Notes: generated by a model not told the origin, from the letters alone. Counted from the stretch's first letter, positions 28,611 to 39,046 are shown. The stretch: DNA of 64,000 bases from Meira nashicola (GCA_001600355.1 BCJU01000003.1:372001-436000), one strand, 5' to 3'. Numbers and translations are program-made.

Positions 28611-31600
28611 ATGGCTGCCATCCGTCAACGTAGCTCGATCGCAATTATGCGTCGCGAAAGTTCAACAAGTCTACGTGATGGTGCGAACAGTGCAAATGGA
28701 AATAATCACACAAATGGCAATGGACATTCAAATGATGGAACTTCAGTCCAAGTCGCTGTGCGTATTCGTCCATTAACTGGACACGATCAATCAGCCATTC
28801 CAGCAAGATGGCAAAAGCTTGTAGTAAACGCATTGAGCAGTAATGCTGTACAAGTTGATGCAACTGGTCAAACACCACCAGGTGCTACAGCACCTCCTCC
28901 AGGAGCAGCGAAAAGACCAACTTTTACTTTTGATCGTGTTTTATCTCCGAATGATGGACAAGAACAAGTGTACAATATGTCAGTTATGCCTATGATTTCA
29001 CGATTTTTAGAAGGGTACAATGTCACAATTTTGGCATATGGTCAAACTTCGAGTGGAAAGAGTTATACGATGGGCACTGCATTGAATGATGACGATTTTG
29101 AAGGATTGGTGGCAGGGCAAAAAGCCAATTTGCATACAGGTATCATTCCTCGAGCGGTTGCACAAATCTTCAATGAAATCAAATTGAATCAATCGCGCGG
29201 CTCAAATACCCAATATATTGCCAAAGTCAGCTTTATCGAAATCTACAATGAAGAGTTGATCGATCTTCTCGCAGATGGGTCTGATAGTCGACCTTTGGTG
29301 CAAATTCGAGAAGATAAGGCAGGTCATATCATTTGGAGTGGTTTGCGTGAAGTTCGAGCTCAAAATGTTGCTGATGTCATGACCCAGCTCTTACAAGGTT
29401 CAGCTGTTCGAAGGACGAATGAAACAGATATGAATGCACAAAGTTCTCGTTCTCATGCCATCTTTAGTCTTACCTTGGTTCAGAAACGTTACACAGGTTC
29501 AGGCAGCCCCAACTTGAATGGACCGCCATCTGCTTTTGGTAATCGTAATAGCATGCTGCCAAGATCGACAACACCAACAGGCCGTTCGACGCCTACTGGA
29601 CGAACATCTGGCCTGCCTCGACCGACATCGAGCATTGCAAATCGAGTTACGAGCCCTGCTCGCCCAGGCCCATCTACACATTCTGGTCTTCTTTCCGGTC
29701 GTACAACACCTGCAACAGAAGATCGAGGGGATGCTGGCGAATGGGTCACTGTTACCAGCAAGTTCCACTTTGTCGATTTGGCAGGCTCTGAACGTTTGAA
29801 GCGAACTGCTGCCCAAGGCGACCGAGTCAAAGAAGGCATTTCTATCAATTCTGGCTTACATGCTTTAGGAAATGTGATCTCGGCTCTAGGTGATCCAGCC
29901 AAATCACGCAGAACGACACATATCCCCTATCGTGATTCCAAATTGACAAGATTATTGCAGGACAGTCTTGGTGGGAATGCGCATACATTGATGATCGCAT
30001 GTGTTTCGCCAACGGAATATAATGTGAATGAAACTGTCAATACATTGCAATATGCCAACCGTGCTCGTAACATCAAGAATAAAGCCGAATTGAATGAAGT
30101 AGAAGTGGGCTGGGATGATATCGAGTATCTTCAAACCCAAGTATTGAAGCTACGAAAGGAGCTACAGATAGTCAAAGGTTTCAGGACTGGAACGCCAGGA
30201 AGTGAAGCAGCTTTGCGTGCTATGGATCAAAAAGACGTATTAGAATGGCAATCTAAATACACTGCATTAAGTCAAAAGCATAGTCAAATGGTAGCAGAAA
30301 TCACACGCCTTCAACAACAAGCCAACAAAGAATCATTGTCAAGTGAAGAATACTTGAAAGCAGCTGAACCCATCATCATTGAATATGAAAAGACAGTCGA
30401 TGCATTAGAGGGACAGATCAACCTGTTACGAGCAGCTGTTGGACATTCTGAGGATGTGATTATGGAGCACGAAAGAGATGCAAACGATAGAGAGAGCAAG
30501 ATATCTGAGATGGAAAAAGATTTGGAAGCACGCGAGAAGATGATTGCTGATTTGCAAGCCAGAATGACAAAGTTGCAAGATCGAGAAGTATCTGCTGATC
30601 GATATGCACAAGAATTGGAATCAAGATTGGTGGAAAATGCTTCCCACGGGGATGCTGATGCTCAAGCTGTAGCAGACTTGAAGAAGGACTTAGCCAAACA
30701 ACGCGACGCAGATGGTGCAAGGGAACAATACATCAAAGAATTGGAAGCCCGACTGACAAACAGTGAAGAAAGCTTGGTGCCCTTGCGTGCTGCGGTTGCC
30801 AAAGCGGAAGAGGAGGTACAACGTAAAGAAGAGGCTTATAGAGATTTACAAAATAGGATGGAGATCCTTGACAGCACAAAGGACAACAAGGCCTTATTGG
30901 AAGAACTTGATCAACGTGATGCAAAACTATTCAAGCTTGAGTCTCAGCTGGACAAATTGCAACTCGAGCGTGATGAAGTGGTTCGCGAACGTGGAAAGTT
31001 GACCGAAGCAGCAGCTGCACATGCTTTGGAACGCGGAAAGCTCGAAGATCAGATTCGCGAATTGAAAAATTCCTCTACACTTTCAAAATCAACAACCTTG
31101 GCCGCAGGATCGGGTGGTGCAGCCGCAGGTGCGGGCGCAGCAAGCATGGTTGCATCAAGAAGCACTGCTGGATCCAGTGTTGGACGTGCTCAAAGCACAG
31201 GAGGTACAGATTCTAATGAAGAAGAGATGGCGTTCTTGCAAACACATGTGGAAATGTTGACAAACGAGCTCGATGCGAACAAGGAATCTTCGCAAAAGTT
31301 GATTGAAAATATGGCTGCCTTGGAGGCAAAGTACAAGCAATCTCTGATGGAGATCGATGATCTAAACCGACAAATGACTGAGATGAAGCTCGTCACACCT
31401 TCAACGCCCCTCACAGAAGATCCACCACAATTTGCTCATACAATTTCAAGGTCTCGCCGATCTTCCATCACACTTGGCAACGGAGCATCTACTCCACGAA
31501 AAGGTAGACCTGAAAGTCTCTTGATGGACAATTCTCCTGCCAGACGCAAGTCATTGTCACGCAGATCTTCGGGTTCTTTTTTGGGGTACAACCCACGCGA

Positions 31601-34415
31601 GAGCACGCCTCGCGAGGGGTTACCGACGCAACCAAAATCAGCCGTGCCAAAGATGGTGCACACACTCTCCAATTCAAGCAACAAAGAGAACGATCCATCA
31701 CTCTTGAGCGCGAGTGGTGGTTCAGACACTTTGTATCGTACACGATCTCTATCGCAATCTTTAGCACAGGATTTGCAATCGGGCGGAAGGCGTCATTTGA
31801 GTCTCTCTGGCAGTGCGGATTTTGCCAAGCTTGGCTGGAACGCTGGTTCTATACCATCTCCAAAGGCTGGAGTTCAATTAACCCAAACTGAATTGGAACG
31901 TAGGGTTGCAAGCTTAGAAGCTGAAGCAAAGACGTTGCAGAATACGTTGAAGGAGCGTGACGAAGAGATTGGCGTTTTGGAGAAGGCTGTTAAGACACAA
32001 AGTGGCTTTCAAACACCTAATGAAGTAGGTTCAGATGCAACCACTGCAGGAGCTAATCTCACAGCTTCACACGTTCTCAAAAATTCTCTCTCATTCCCCA
32101 GATCTGGAAGTGATCGAAGTATTGGGACATTTACCAGTGCACAAAATGGTCTTGATGAGGAAGGTTCAGCAAATGTTGATGAGATTATGCGTGCAATGGC
32201 TCGTAAAGATACAGAAGCGCAGATTGAAGTGCAAAGATTGACAAAAGAGCTCGAGAAGCAAAAGAAAGAGAACGATGCATTTGCTTCTATCAAAGAAAAT
32301 CAACAGGAAAGTCTCATGTCAGAGTTACAAAATATGCAACAACGGGAGGCAACCCTCTTGGCCGAATTGGAACAATTTCGCGCTTCGAAAATTTCAGAGG
32401 AGGCAAGAAGTGTCGATCATGCTGCTCTGCAACAATCTCACGAACGTGCTATCACTGATCTCAGTGAGATGCATGATGCTCACGTAAAAGAAATAGAAGG
32501 CAAGCATGTAATCACTCTAACGGATTTGAAGAAAAAGCATTCAGAATCATTGTCTGCTGCAATCGAACAAGTGCGATCTGAACATGCTCAAGCATCGAAT
32601 GAAACTGCAGAGGAAACCTCCAAGAGACATTATGAGGCTCAGCAAAAGATTGCTCAAGAACATTCGAATGCTTTGGATGCCTTGCGTGATCAACATCTCA
32701 ATGTAATAAAGGGTCACGAGACTTTGCTGGCTACCAGAGGAGAAGAGCATACAAGAAGTCTTGCAGACAAAGATCAAGCACATTCTCAAATACTCGAAGA
32801 ATTGCGAGGCGAGCACGTTCTTACTCTTAAAGCAAAGGATGACCAACATGCTGATGCTTTGAGAGCCTTGGTAGATGAACAATCGAACAAATTGACTCAG
32901 CTTGGTCAACAACATCAACAGGAACTCCAATTCTTGCGTCAAGAACACACTTCAGCCTTACAAGACGCCCAAACGAAACTTGCGGAGGTTCAAAAGATGC
33001 ACGCAGCCGCTCTTGCAACTCACGAATCTGATCAAACGATTACGAAACGTGATATGGATACATTGCAACAAAATCATGTTCACGTGTTGGAGCAGCTTGA
33101 AGCACTCAAGACAACCCATTCTGAGCGTATTCATGAATTGACCAGAGAACATACGAGGAACATTGGCGAAGTGGAAAACAACTTGAAGCATGTAGCTGCT
33201 GAACGTGAGGCTCTCAACTCGTCACACGCCGATTTGCAAAACAAATACCAGGCCATCATCGAAGCCGATCCTAATGATGTTGTCTCATTGCGTGCTGAGC
33301 TTGCAGAAACGAGTGATGCATTGGTAACCATGGAAGATGCTTTCAGAAGAATGCAAGAAGAACGTGACTTATTGCAACATCAGCTTGAAGAGATCAAACG
33401 TGGTGATGTACATGCAACCCAAGCCAAGAATTTGAGTCAAGCACAAAAGGAAGTGGAACACCTTCAAGCAAGTTTGGCAAACGTTCGTTCTGAATTGCAA
33501 CGTAGCAAGAGCGATATACAAGGTATGCTAGAGGAAAAGACACGTCAAGAATCACTCTTGCGTGAAATGCAGATCAAGTTGACCATCGCTGAAACGAGAT
33601 CAGCGAGCAATAATCGATCTCGTGAAGGATTCATCACACCTTCTCAAAGTGGCGATAGTAGCTTGACACATGAAGCAAGTTTCTCGAATTCTTCTAGATC
33701 GCCAATATCTGCTCGACGTGAATCAAGCGATCATGAAGGATTTTCGCGCAACGGAAGGTTGGGTGTTTCATCCAGCAAGCCACCTCCGCTTTCTCCTCCT
33801 CCAAACGTGCCACCACCGCCAACGCCTAGTATGAATGGTGCAACAACACCTACACAACGTAATTCCGGTGTTCGCTCTTCCGCTTCTTCATCTTCGTTGG
33901 CACAATTCAGTCAATCTCATCGGGCTGAGTCACCTTCTCTAGGCGGAACAGGCTTGTTATCTCGTAGTTCTTCTACTACGAGTATCAATACTGCAAGCAT
34001 GGACGGATCCAAGGCAACATCTAAACTTGTTTCAGAACAAGCAGAAGAGATTGAAAAGTTGACAAGACAATTAAATCATTGCGAACAAGATTTATCGGCA
34101 AACATCGATCTAGTGGCTACGTTGGAAGCAGCTTTAAACGATTCCGAACGTAATTTGCGTAAATCTCGCGTTCAATTATCAGAAGCAACACGAGAACGTG
34201 AACGATATGCCAGCCAATGTGAAGATTTACGTCAACAACTCGAACAAGCCCAACAAGAAGTTGAACGCGAACGTAGCAGTGGCAGAATTGAAAGACAAGG
34301 ATGGGAAAGTAGAATTAAACATGAACGTGAAGCTAAAGAGAGAGCACGTCGTGATCTTGACACGAGATTGGATGAAATGCAAAAAAAGAAGAACAGCAAA
34401 TTATTTTGCATGTGA
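28611..34415 (+). CDS. Kinesin-4 family motor (chromokinesin/KIF4-like), 1934 residues
   Basis: Microtubule plus-end motor, intronless over 5.8 kb, start ATG 28611. The motor domain spans about residues 45-490. It has the P-loop GQTSSGKS (144-151), NAQSSRSHAIFSL (switch I) and DLAGSE (from Asp389, switch II). THIPYRDSKLTRLLQDSLGG and YANRARNIKNKAELNEVE are kinesin-4 marks. An unusual insertion of about 90 residues, rich in Pro, Ser, Thr, Arg and Gly, lies between Tyr294 and Phe385, just before switch II. The rest is long coiled coil broken by Ser/Pro-rich linkers (about residues 840-880, 950-1080 and 1670-1790). Residues about 1271-1530 show a repeated His-bearing coil. The end is basic (MQKKKNSKLFCM). 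Family members act in spindle midzone or microtubule length control. Confidence 0.95.
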   Translation: MAAIRQRSSIAIMRRESSTSLRDGANSANGNNHTNGNGHSNDGTSVQVAVRIRPLTGHDQSAIPARWQKLVVNALSSNAVQVDATGQTPPGATAPPPGAAKRPTFTFDRVLSPNDGQEQVYNMSVMPMISRFLEGYNVTILAYGQTSSGKSYTMGTALNDDDFEGLVAGQKANLHTGIIPRAVAQIFNEIKLNQSRGSNTQYIAKVSFIEIYNEELIDLLADGSDSRPLVQIREDKAGHIIWSGLREVRAQNVADVMTQLLQGSAVRRTNETDMNAQSSRSHAIFSLTLVQKRYTGSGSPNLNGPPSAFGNRNSMLPRSTTPTGRSTPTGRTSGLPRPTSSIANRVTSPARPGPSTHSGLLSGRTTPATEDRGDAGEWVTVTSKFHFVDLAGSERLKRTAAQGDRVKEGISINSGLHALGNVISALGDPAKSRRTTHIPYRDSKLTRLLQDSLGGNAHTLMIACVSPTEYNVNETVNTLQYANRARNIKNKAELNEVEVGWDDIEYLQTQVLKLRKELQIVKGFRTGTPGSEAALRAMDQKDVLEWQSKYTALSQKHSQMVAEITRLQQQANKESLSSEEYLKAAEPIIIEYEKTVDALEGQINLLRAAVGHSEDVIMEHERDANDRESKISEMEKDLEAREKMIADLQARMTKLQDREVSADRYAQELESRLVENASHGDADAQAVADLKKDLAKQRDADGAREQYIKELEARLTNSEESLVPLRAAVAKAEEEVQRKEEAYRDLQNRMEILDSTKDNKALLEELDQRDAKLFKLESQLDKLQLERDEVVRERGKLTEAAAAHALERGKLEDQIRELKNSSTLSKSTTLAAGSGGAAAGAGAASMVASRSTAGSSVGRAQSTGGTDSNEEEMAFLQTHVEMLTNELDANKESSQKLIENMAALEAKYKQSLMEIDDLNRQMTEMKLVTPSTPLTEDPPQFAHTISRSRRSSITLGNGASTPRKGRPESLLMDNSPARRKSLSRRSSGSFLGYNPRESTPREGLPTQPKSAVPKMVHTLSNSSNKENDPSLLSASGGSDTLYRTRSLSQSLAQDLQSGGRRHLSLSGSADFAKLGWNAGSIPSPKAGVQLTQTELERRVASLEAEAKTLQNTLKERDEEIGVLEKAVKTQSGFQTPNEVGSDATTAGANLTASHVLKNSLSFPRSGSDRSIGTFTSAQNGLDEEGSANVDEIMRAMARKDTEAQIEVQRLTKELEKQKKENDAFASIKENQQESLMSELQNMQQREATLLAELEQFRASKISEEARSVDHAALQQSHERAITDLSEMHDAHVKEIEGKHVITLTDLKKKHSESLSAAIEQVRSEHAQASNETAEETSKRHYEAQQKIAQEHSNALDALRDQHLNVIKGHETLLATRGEEHTRSLADKDQAHSQILEELRGEHVLTLKAKDDQHADALRALVDEQSNKLTQLGQQHQQELQFLRQEHTSALQDAQTKLAEVQKMHAAALATHESDQTITKRDMDTLQQNHVHVLEQLEALKTTHSERIHELTREHTRNIGEVENNLKHVAAEREALNSSHADLQNKYQAIIEADPNDVVSLRAELAETSDALVTMEDAFRRMQEERDLLQHQLEEIKRGDVHATQAKNLSQAQKEVEHLQASLANVRSELQRSKSDIQGMLEEKTRQESLLREMQIKLTIAETRSASNNRSREGFITPSQSGDSSLTHEASFSNSSRSPISARRESSDHEGFSRNGRLGVSSSKPPPLSPPPNVPPPPTPSMNGATTPTQRNSGVRSSASSSSLAQFSQSHRAESPSLGGTGLLSRSSSTTSINTASMDGSKATSKLVSEQAEEIEKLTRQLNHCEQDLSANIDLVATLEAALNDSERNLRKSRVQLSEATRERERYASQCEDLRQQLEQAQQEVERERSSGRIERQGWESRIKHEREAKERARRDLDTRLDEMQKKKNSKLFCM

Positions 34416-34665
34416 TTCATCCAACTCAGGTGGTCTTCCCTTTTTCACTTTTTCGCTTCTTACGGTGTAAATATTGTCATTGTTCACATTCTGCTTCATT
34501 CTTCTCACATACCCAACGCTGAGATTTATTTCTCTTTTTGTAGATCTTTTGCTTTCATACACATACATACATTCCTTGACTAGGTACTACCAGAAATGTG
34601 CTTTTTACCGCTTCTTTCTCAAATTTCAAAAATTTTTCATCTTTTCTATGATTGTTTTGAGTAGA

Positions 34666-36771
34666 TTACAGCACATTGGTATCAAAAGTAGGCGTAAAGA
34701 TTGGTAATGGATGTGCTTCTGTGTTGAGAACCCATTGGTCCAATCTCAATCCGTCTTGATCATCAAAGAGGAGGTATAAATATTTCAACGTTTCTGCTAA
34801 CCAAAAAGTTTCCATTCGATCTTCAAATTCCACTGGGACAGCATCAACATCCCTTATACTTGCAAATGCAGGCTTTCTTCCATCTTTATTTTTAGGTAAA
34901 CGAGTATGACGTTCAAATGCTTGAAAAATTTCCCAACCCCATTCACGATATTGTTCATCTCCCGTTAAATGAAAAGCAATAAATAAAGATTCAACAGTTT
35001 CAGGTCGAAGAATATTTCTTGCATCGATTAAAGGAGTGGGAGGAGGTCGATTTTTAAGCTTGAGATGGGCTTGATAATAATCTAGAGGCTTTTTTATAAA
35101 CCAATCTTCTTCTAATCCATGATAGCCATCATTCTTTACGCGGAACATTGCAATCTCTGGTGAAAGTCCAGTTTTGGTACCTGTATATGTCTCTACGCAT
35201 GTCTTGATCAATTCGTGTCCTATTGACCAGTCTTCTCGAGCTAACTTTGAGAAGGATCGTGAAGATGTTGGCGGATATGATAAGAACGTTTGTTCAACGA
35301 AAGGTAAAGATTCTTGTACGTGCAAAGCTCCAAGCATGAAACTTCCACCCAAGAAACAAACCAGATGATCTTGTTTAGGATTGACTCGAAATCCAGGCTT
35401 GCGTGTTTGATAATTCATAAATGGTTGTATTTCCACTGTATGAACGAAATTGCCAGTTCGTGAACGACGTAAGAGATGTTTCTTCACTCCCGTCATAGCT
35501 TGTTGGTACATATCCAAATATACTGTTTCCGTCCTATTCGTTTGCACAAATTGTTTGATAAGGTATTCGTAATATGAATCTCCACGTGAACCTAATCGAA
35601 TTTCTGACATTTGCGGTCTTCCAATTTCGGGATTGAAGAAGATCGGCATCAGACCGTCAGATTGAGAAGTTAAAGATGCTTTCCTTACGACATCTATCGG
35701 TCTTTCGGCAAGTCTCCACCATTGCGAATCTCCTGTTGCTTGTGCTAAGAATTTAAATTCAAGTTGAATTGTAGCCAATTCGGCCAAACTGATCAAATTG
35801 TTGTTGTCCACGTCTGAGAATACCTCTCCAGTTTCAAAATCTACCTCTCTTTCGGGTAATCCAAGTCGATTTGCTTCAAATGCTGGTTTTAATCGCACTG
35901 CCAAATCAACTGCTTTTGTGAGAAACATTGTAGCATCATCCGGTGAACATAACTTGCTCGTTTTTATCGATAATGTATCTTTTTGTCCTGGTGTACACAA
36001 CGCATGTGCACTTAACAAACCACCTAGTGTGCGAATGGTCGTTTCGAATACGCTGAATTTTCCGCTCTTGTTATCCCATCGAAGCGAACGTACCCAGTCG
36101 CGAGCTCTATTATATCCTTCCTGATCTCCTGTAATCAAAAGCATATCGATGGTATCCACAATAAAGTACCCAACACCGCCATCGGTAGTAAAATTTGTTC
36201 CTTTCCTTGAGATTGGATGATAGTCATCTGAGCCAAAAGCATCTTCTACGTAAGATGACCAGCTATCTTGAAAAGCACCTCTTACTGCCTCTCTTCTTTC
36301 AACATCTGCATCTCGAACAATCGATTCGGGATCATGCTTTCTGCCGAGTATGAATGGCAGAGATGGGCTGAGATATGATTTTATTCTCTCTTTTGGATAA
36401 CCTTGGCCAGATGTTGGTTTTCTTATGTTCTCTTCGACAAATTTGCCTTTTCCTTTGATGCTGGAGGGAGGAGAATTGCGAAGTATTTGAGAGCCGAAAA
36501 TAAGTGATTTGAATTGGTTAATCGTTCCCCATTCCTGTATACCATCACTGGAAATGTATGGCAATATAGCAAGGGTGAGACTGATCAAAGCTGCCAATCC
36601 AAAGAATGCTTTCAGTATTATCCGTGCATAACTCCTGCTCGACTTGATCGAAGAAGAGGGTTTGTGATTCGCCTCTTTTGAGCTCCTTGGTGAGATTATG
36701 TTAGAACTTCCATTCTCTTTCTTCTCACTTCCTTTCTGACCACCGGTCCTCTTCCTTGCTGAGCCTGCCAT
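34666..36771 (-). CDS. GH47 class I alpha-1,2-mannosidase, type II membrane protein
   Basis: Trims alpha-1,2-linked mannose from N-glycans in the ER or Golgi. 701 residues, intronless, ATG at 36771. The basic N-terminus (residues 1-50) faces the cytosol, one membrane anchor covers about residues 51-73, and the lumenal catalytic domain follows. GH47 marks are TDGGVGYFIVDTIDMLLITG, LSAHALC, SLAELATIQLEF, LRPETVESLFIAFHLTGD, METFWLAETLKYLYLLFDD and the calcium-binding Thr in VLNTEAHPL near the end. It could be the ER enzyme MNS1 type or a Golgi form; the length and anchor fit both. It lies tail to tail with the kinesin gene, about 250 bases apart. Confidence 0.93.
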   Translation of the reverse strand: MAGSARKRTGGQKGSEKKENGSSNIISPRSSKEANHKPSSSIKSSRSYARIILKAFFGLAALISLTLAILPYISSDGIQEWGTINQFKSLIFGSQILRNSPPSSIKGKGKFVEENIRKPTSGQGYPKERIKSYLSPSLPFILGRKHDPESIVRDADVERREAVRGAFQDSWSSYVEDAFGSDDYHPISRKGTNFTTDGGVGYFIVDTIDMLLITGDQEGYNRARDWVRSLRWDNKSGKFSVFETTIRTLGGLLSAHALCTPGQKDTLSIKTSKLCSPDDATMFLTKAVDLAVRLKPAFEANRLGLPEREVDFETGEVFSDVDNNNLISLAELATIQLEFKFLAQATGDSQWWRLAERPIDVVRKASLTSQSDGLMPIFFNPEIGRPQMSEIRLGSRGDSYYEYLIKQFVQTNRTETVYLDMYQQAMTGVKKHLLRRSRTGNFVHTVEIQPFMNYQTRKPGFRVNPKQDHLVCFLGGSFMLGALHVQESLPFVEQTFLSYPPTSSRSFSKLAREDWSIGHELIKTCVETYTGTKTGLSPEIAMFRVKNDGYHGLEEDWFIKKPLDYYQAHLKLKNRPPPTPLIDARNILRPETVESLFIAFHLTGDEQYREWGWEIFQAFERHTRLPKNKDGRKPAFASIRDVDAVPVEFEDRMETFWLAETLKYLYLLFDDQDGLRLDQWVLNTEAHPLPIFTPTFDTNVL

Positions 36772-37089
36772 CTAGAAGGTATTTTTCATAGAGAGGTGAT
36801 GGTACAATTCAGCTATGGACAACACGAGAAGAATGCACCGGCGCCATTTTAAAATTGTGTCTGAACGGCAGTGGCGTACAGCCTCTTGCATTTAAAGTGT
36901 GTATGCATTGGCGTGTGTGCCAGTGCATTACGTAGACTAGTCTACATATCCCGTTTGCAGTGTTGGGCTTACCCCAGCCTGAGAAGAAGTAAACTATAAA
37001 TCGAACGCGTTGCAAGCTAACGCGACGACGCACATGTACACGAATAGAATGATATTACTCTCATATATATACACACACAAATTCCCTAT
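36772..37089. other. Promoter of the mannosidase and 3' region of MCMBP
   Basis: About 320 bases. GCATTACGTAGACTAGTCTACAT (first 20 bases from 36925) forms a palindrome around ACTAGT, and ACGCGT lies near 37007. A TATATATACACACACA tract is near 37064-37078. No gene. Confidence 0.5.
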
Positions 37090-38847
37090 CTAAGCTTTGA
37101 TTGCATTCAGTCTGGTCAATCTATCTTGCTCTAATCGTTTTGCATCTTGCCAATCTTGCCATGATAATGCTTTTTGTCCTTTTGTTAAACAAATCAATCT
37201 AGCAACTTGAATGATTCTCGCTAAATCTTCTTGTGTATCCATGATTGTTATTAAAGGTGTTTGTGTATCAATAGAATTTGCAGAAGTAGCAGCTTGATTT
37301 GCTTTTCGAATCGTAACGAAATCATCTTGAATTTTTTCGGAAATTTCATTAGAAATGGTAAATTGGGATGAAGAACCTGCAAGCTGTTGTACGTTGGAAA
37401 GATATTCACGTATGGCAGGTAGGGTTGCATTTGGAGAAGAATCAAGGGAAGTAATGTTGAACACATCACTTGAAGTACCTTGCCATGGAACTTGAACATC
37501 GATTGGCAAGAAACTTTTTCCTTGACTGGTAATGATGCAGGATAAATGCGTATCCATTTCATGCGTACTGAAAGGGAATGTATATGGTAACTTTTGTGTT
37601 TGCAAAACTGTAGAAAGTGAACGAATGTTATTGATTCCATTCTCTCGTAATTGACCTTCATTCATACTAGATTCATCGATGAACAAGACCGAATGACGAA
37701 CTAACTGCAGCCTTCCTGCTTTCAAACCACGTTCATCTGCATCACTTTTTGGAGCAAAGATTGTTGAAGGTGCGTTCAAATGAGTCAATTCAAGTGATTG
37801 ATCGGCAACGAATGGCAAGACTGCACGAAGGGTAGTAAGAAGGTTTGATTCATCACCTTTCTCTTTTGGTGTTGTAGGAAAGTTGCTTATGTTCAATGTG
37901 AGAGCGCCTAGCATATGTCCCGCCGAACGGGTATGAATGCGTGCAGCAAGTGCCAATAATAACCATTCTGCCACCAATGAATCACCTCCTACTGATCGAT
38001 CGAGTAATTGTAACAGCTCTTTTCGTACATTTTGATCTATTTGCTGGTTGTTTGATTGTGAAGCAGCTTTACCTTGTTGACGACCTACTTCTAAAGCGAT
38101 CACATGTAAAGTGGCATGAGTAGTAGCAGGAGAAGATGAATGCTCTTCGTTTGCTTGATTGCTACCCATAGATGTCCAATCTGCACTTGGTAAAACAGTA
38201 TGATCAAGAATTCCCATCACATCAACAATTTGTGAAACTTGCAACTTTTCCGCTACATCTTCATCGTAAATTTTGAGCAAGATTGCTTCTCCTTCATTGC
38301 GTGGTAGCTTATCCGATAGAGTAGAGGAATTTGCTCTGGATGCATTTGTGGTACTATCTTGAGATCTACCGATTCCTTCTATTCCTTCATCGATTTGTTT
38401 TGACCATTCAGATTGTGCAGGTAGAGAGACACCACAAAGAGTAGCCAAAGAATTAAATCCGGCATCAGTATCCAAAGTTTGTTGGGCACTATCACCCGCT
38501 CGGGAAGAAGCGCCGAATAATCCATTCTTTGTTGTTCCATCAGAAGCACGATATTGTGAAGGTAAAACCTCGTTTCCCAAATTGGTATCTTGAATCATAC
38601 ATCTCCAACGTACAAGTTTATTAGATGAGCGTGAAGATGATGAAGATCGATATTCTTCAATCAATTTTGGTGTAAGGAATGGAATTTTATTGCGAGCTTC
38701 ATCCGAATTGAAAAGTTGTAAGAATTGCATTTGAACATCTTGAACGAATGTATTTGAATTTGTTGTACCTTTTTCGAATCTTGTTTGAATTAGATCCAAC
38801 GGTGCAACAAGCGCTTGTTCGAATTCTGGCGAGATAGGTACAACCAT
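37090..38847 (-). CDS. Mini-chromosome maintenance complex-binding protein (MCMBP)
   Basis: Binds MCM subunits and helps their assembly or unloading from chromatin in S phase. 585 residues from ATG 38847, intronless. The open frame runs further upstream but without an ATG at the far end; the M at 38847 (MVVPISPEFEQALVAPLDLI) gives the normal N-terminus of the family. Marks I can match to MCMBP are VRWRCMIQDTNLGNEVLPSQ near residue 80, KIYDEDVAEKLQVSQIVDVMG, GGDSLVAEWLLLALAARIHTR, SVLFIDESSMNEGQLRENGI and the C-terminal EDLARIIQVARLICLTKGQ. It shares a promoter of about 200 bases with the divergent DNA polymerase eta gene. Confidence 0.9.
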   Translation of the reverse strand: MVVPISPEFEQALVAPLDLIQTRFEKGTTNSNTFVQDVQMQFLQLFNSDEARNKIPFLTPKLIEEYRSSSSSRSSNKLVRWRCMIQDTNLGNEVLPSQYRASDGTTKNGLFGASSRAGDSAQQTLDTDAGFNSLATLCGVSLPAQSEWSKQIDEGIEGIGRSQDSTTNASRANSSTLSDKLPRNEGEAILLKIYDEDVAEKLQVSQIVDVMGILDHTVLPSADWTSMGSNQANEEHSSSPATTHATLHVIALEVGRQQGKAASQSNNQQIDQNVRKELLQLLDRSVGGDSLVAEWLLLALAARIHTRSAGHMLGALTLNISNFPTTPKEKGDESNLLTTLRAVLPFVADQSLELTHLNAPSTIFAPKSDADERGLKAGRLQLVRHSVLFIDESSMNEGQLRENGINNIRSLSTVLQTQKLPYTFPFSTHEMDTHLSCIITSQGKSFLPIDVQVPWQGTSSDVFNITSLDSSPNATLPAIREYLSNVQQLAGSSSQFTISNEISEKIQDDFVTIRKANQAATSANSIDTQTPLITIMDTQEDLARIIQVARLICLTKGQKALSWQDWQDAKRLEQDRLTRLNAIKA

Positions 38848-39046
38848 TTTTCTATATAACGATGATAGAGTAAAGCTAAAAAGAACAACAAACATCCGGG
38901 AAGTCTTCTTGCGTAGTCGACGCGCCACTTTACACGCCGCTTTCCCAACACGCGTAGACGCGTTTTCAAATGAAAAGATTAGTCATCTGATGGATTTTAT
39001 TTTGCTTCTTTGTGAATTACCACAACAACAGCTTAATGTCTTAATC
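38848..39046. promoter_or_regulatory. Bidirectional promoter with two ACGCGT (MCB-type) boxes
   Basis: Between the divergent MCMBP and polymerase eta genes. Two ACGCGT palindromes lie eight bases apart at 38950-38955 and 38958-38963. In yeasts this element binds MBF and drives G1/S genes; that it works so here is inference. Confidence 0.6.

Noticed and set aside
34392..34415. Prenylation (CaaX) signal at the kinesin C-terminus
   Set aside because: The protein ends LFCM, with the cysteine second from the end rather than fourth from the end.
38848..38928. Upstream extension of MCMBP overlapping the start of polymerase eta's open frame
   Set aside because: The far start is GTG. The overlapping stretch holds two ACGCGT-type or GC motifs nearby and looks like promoter; family N-termini fit the ATG at 38847.
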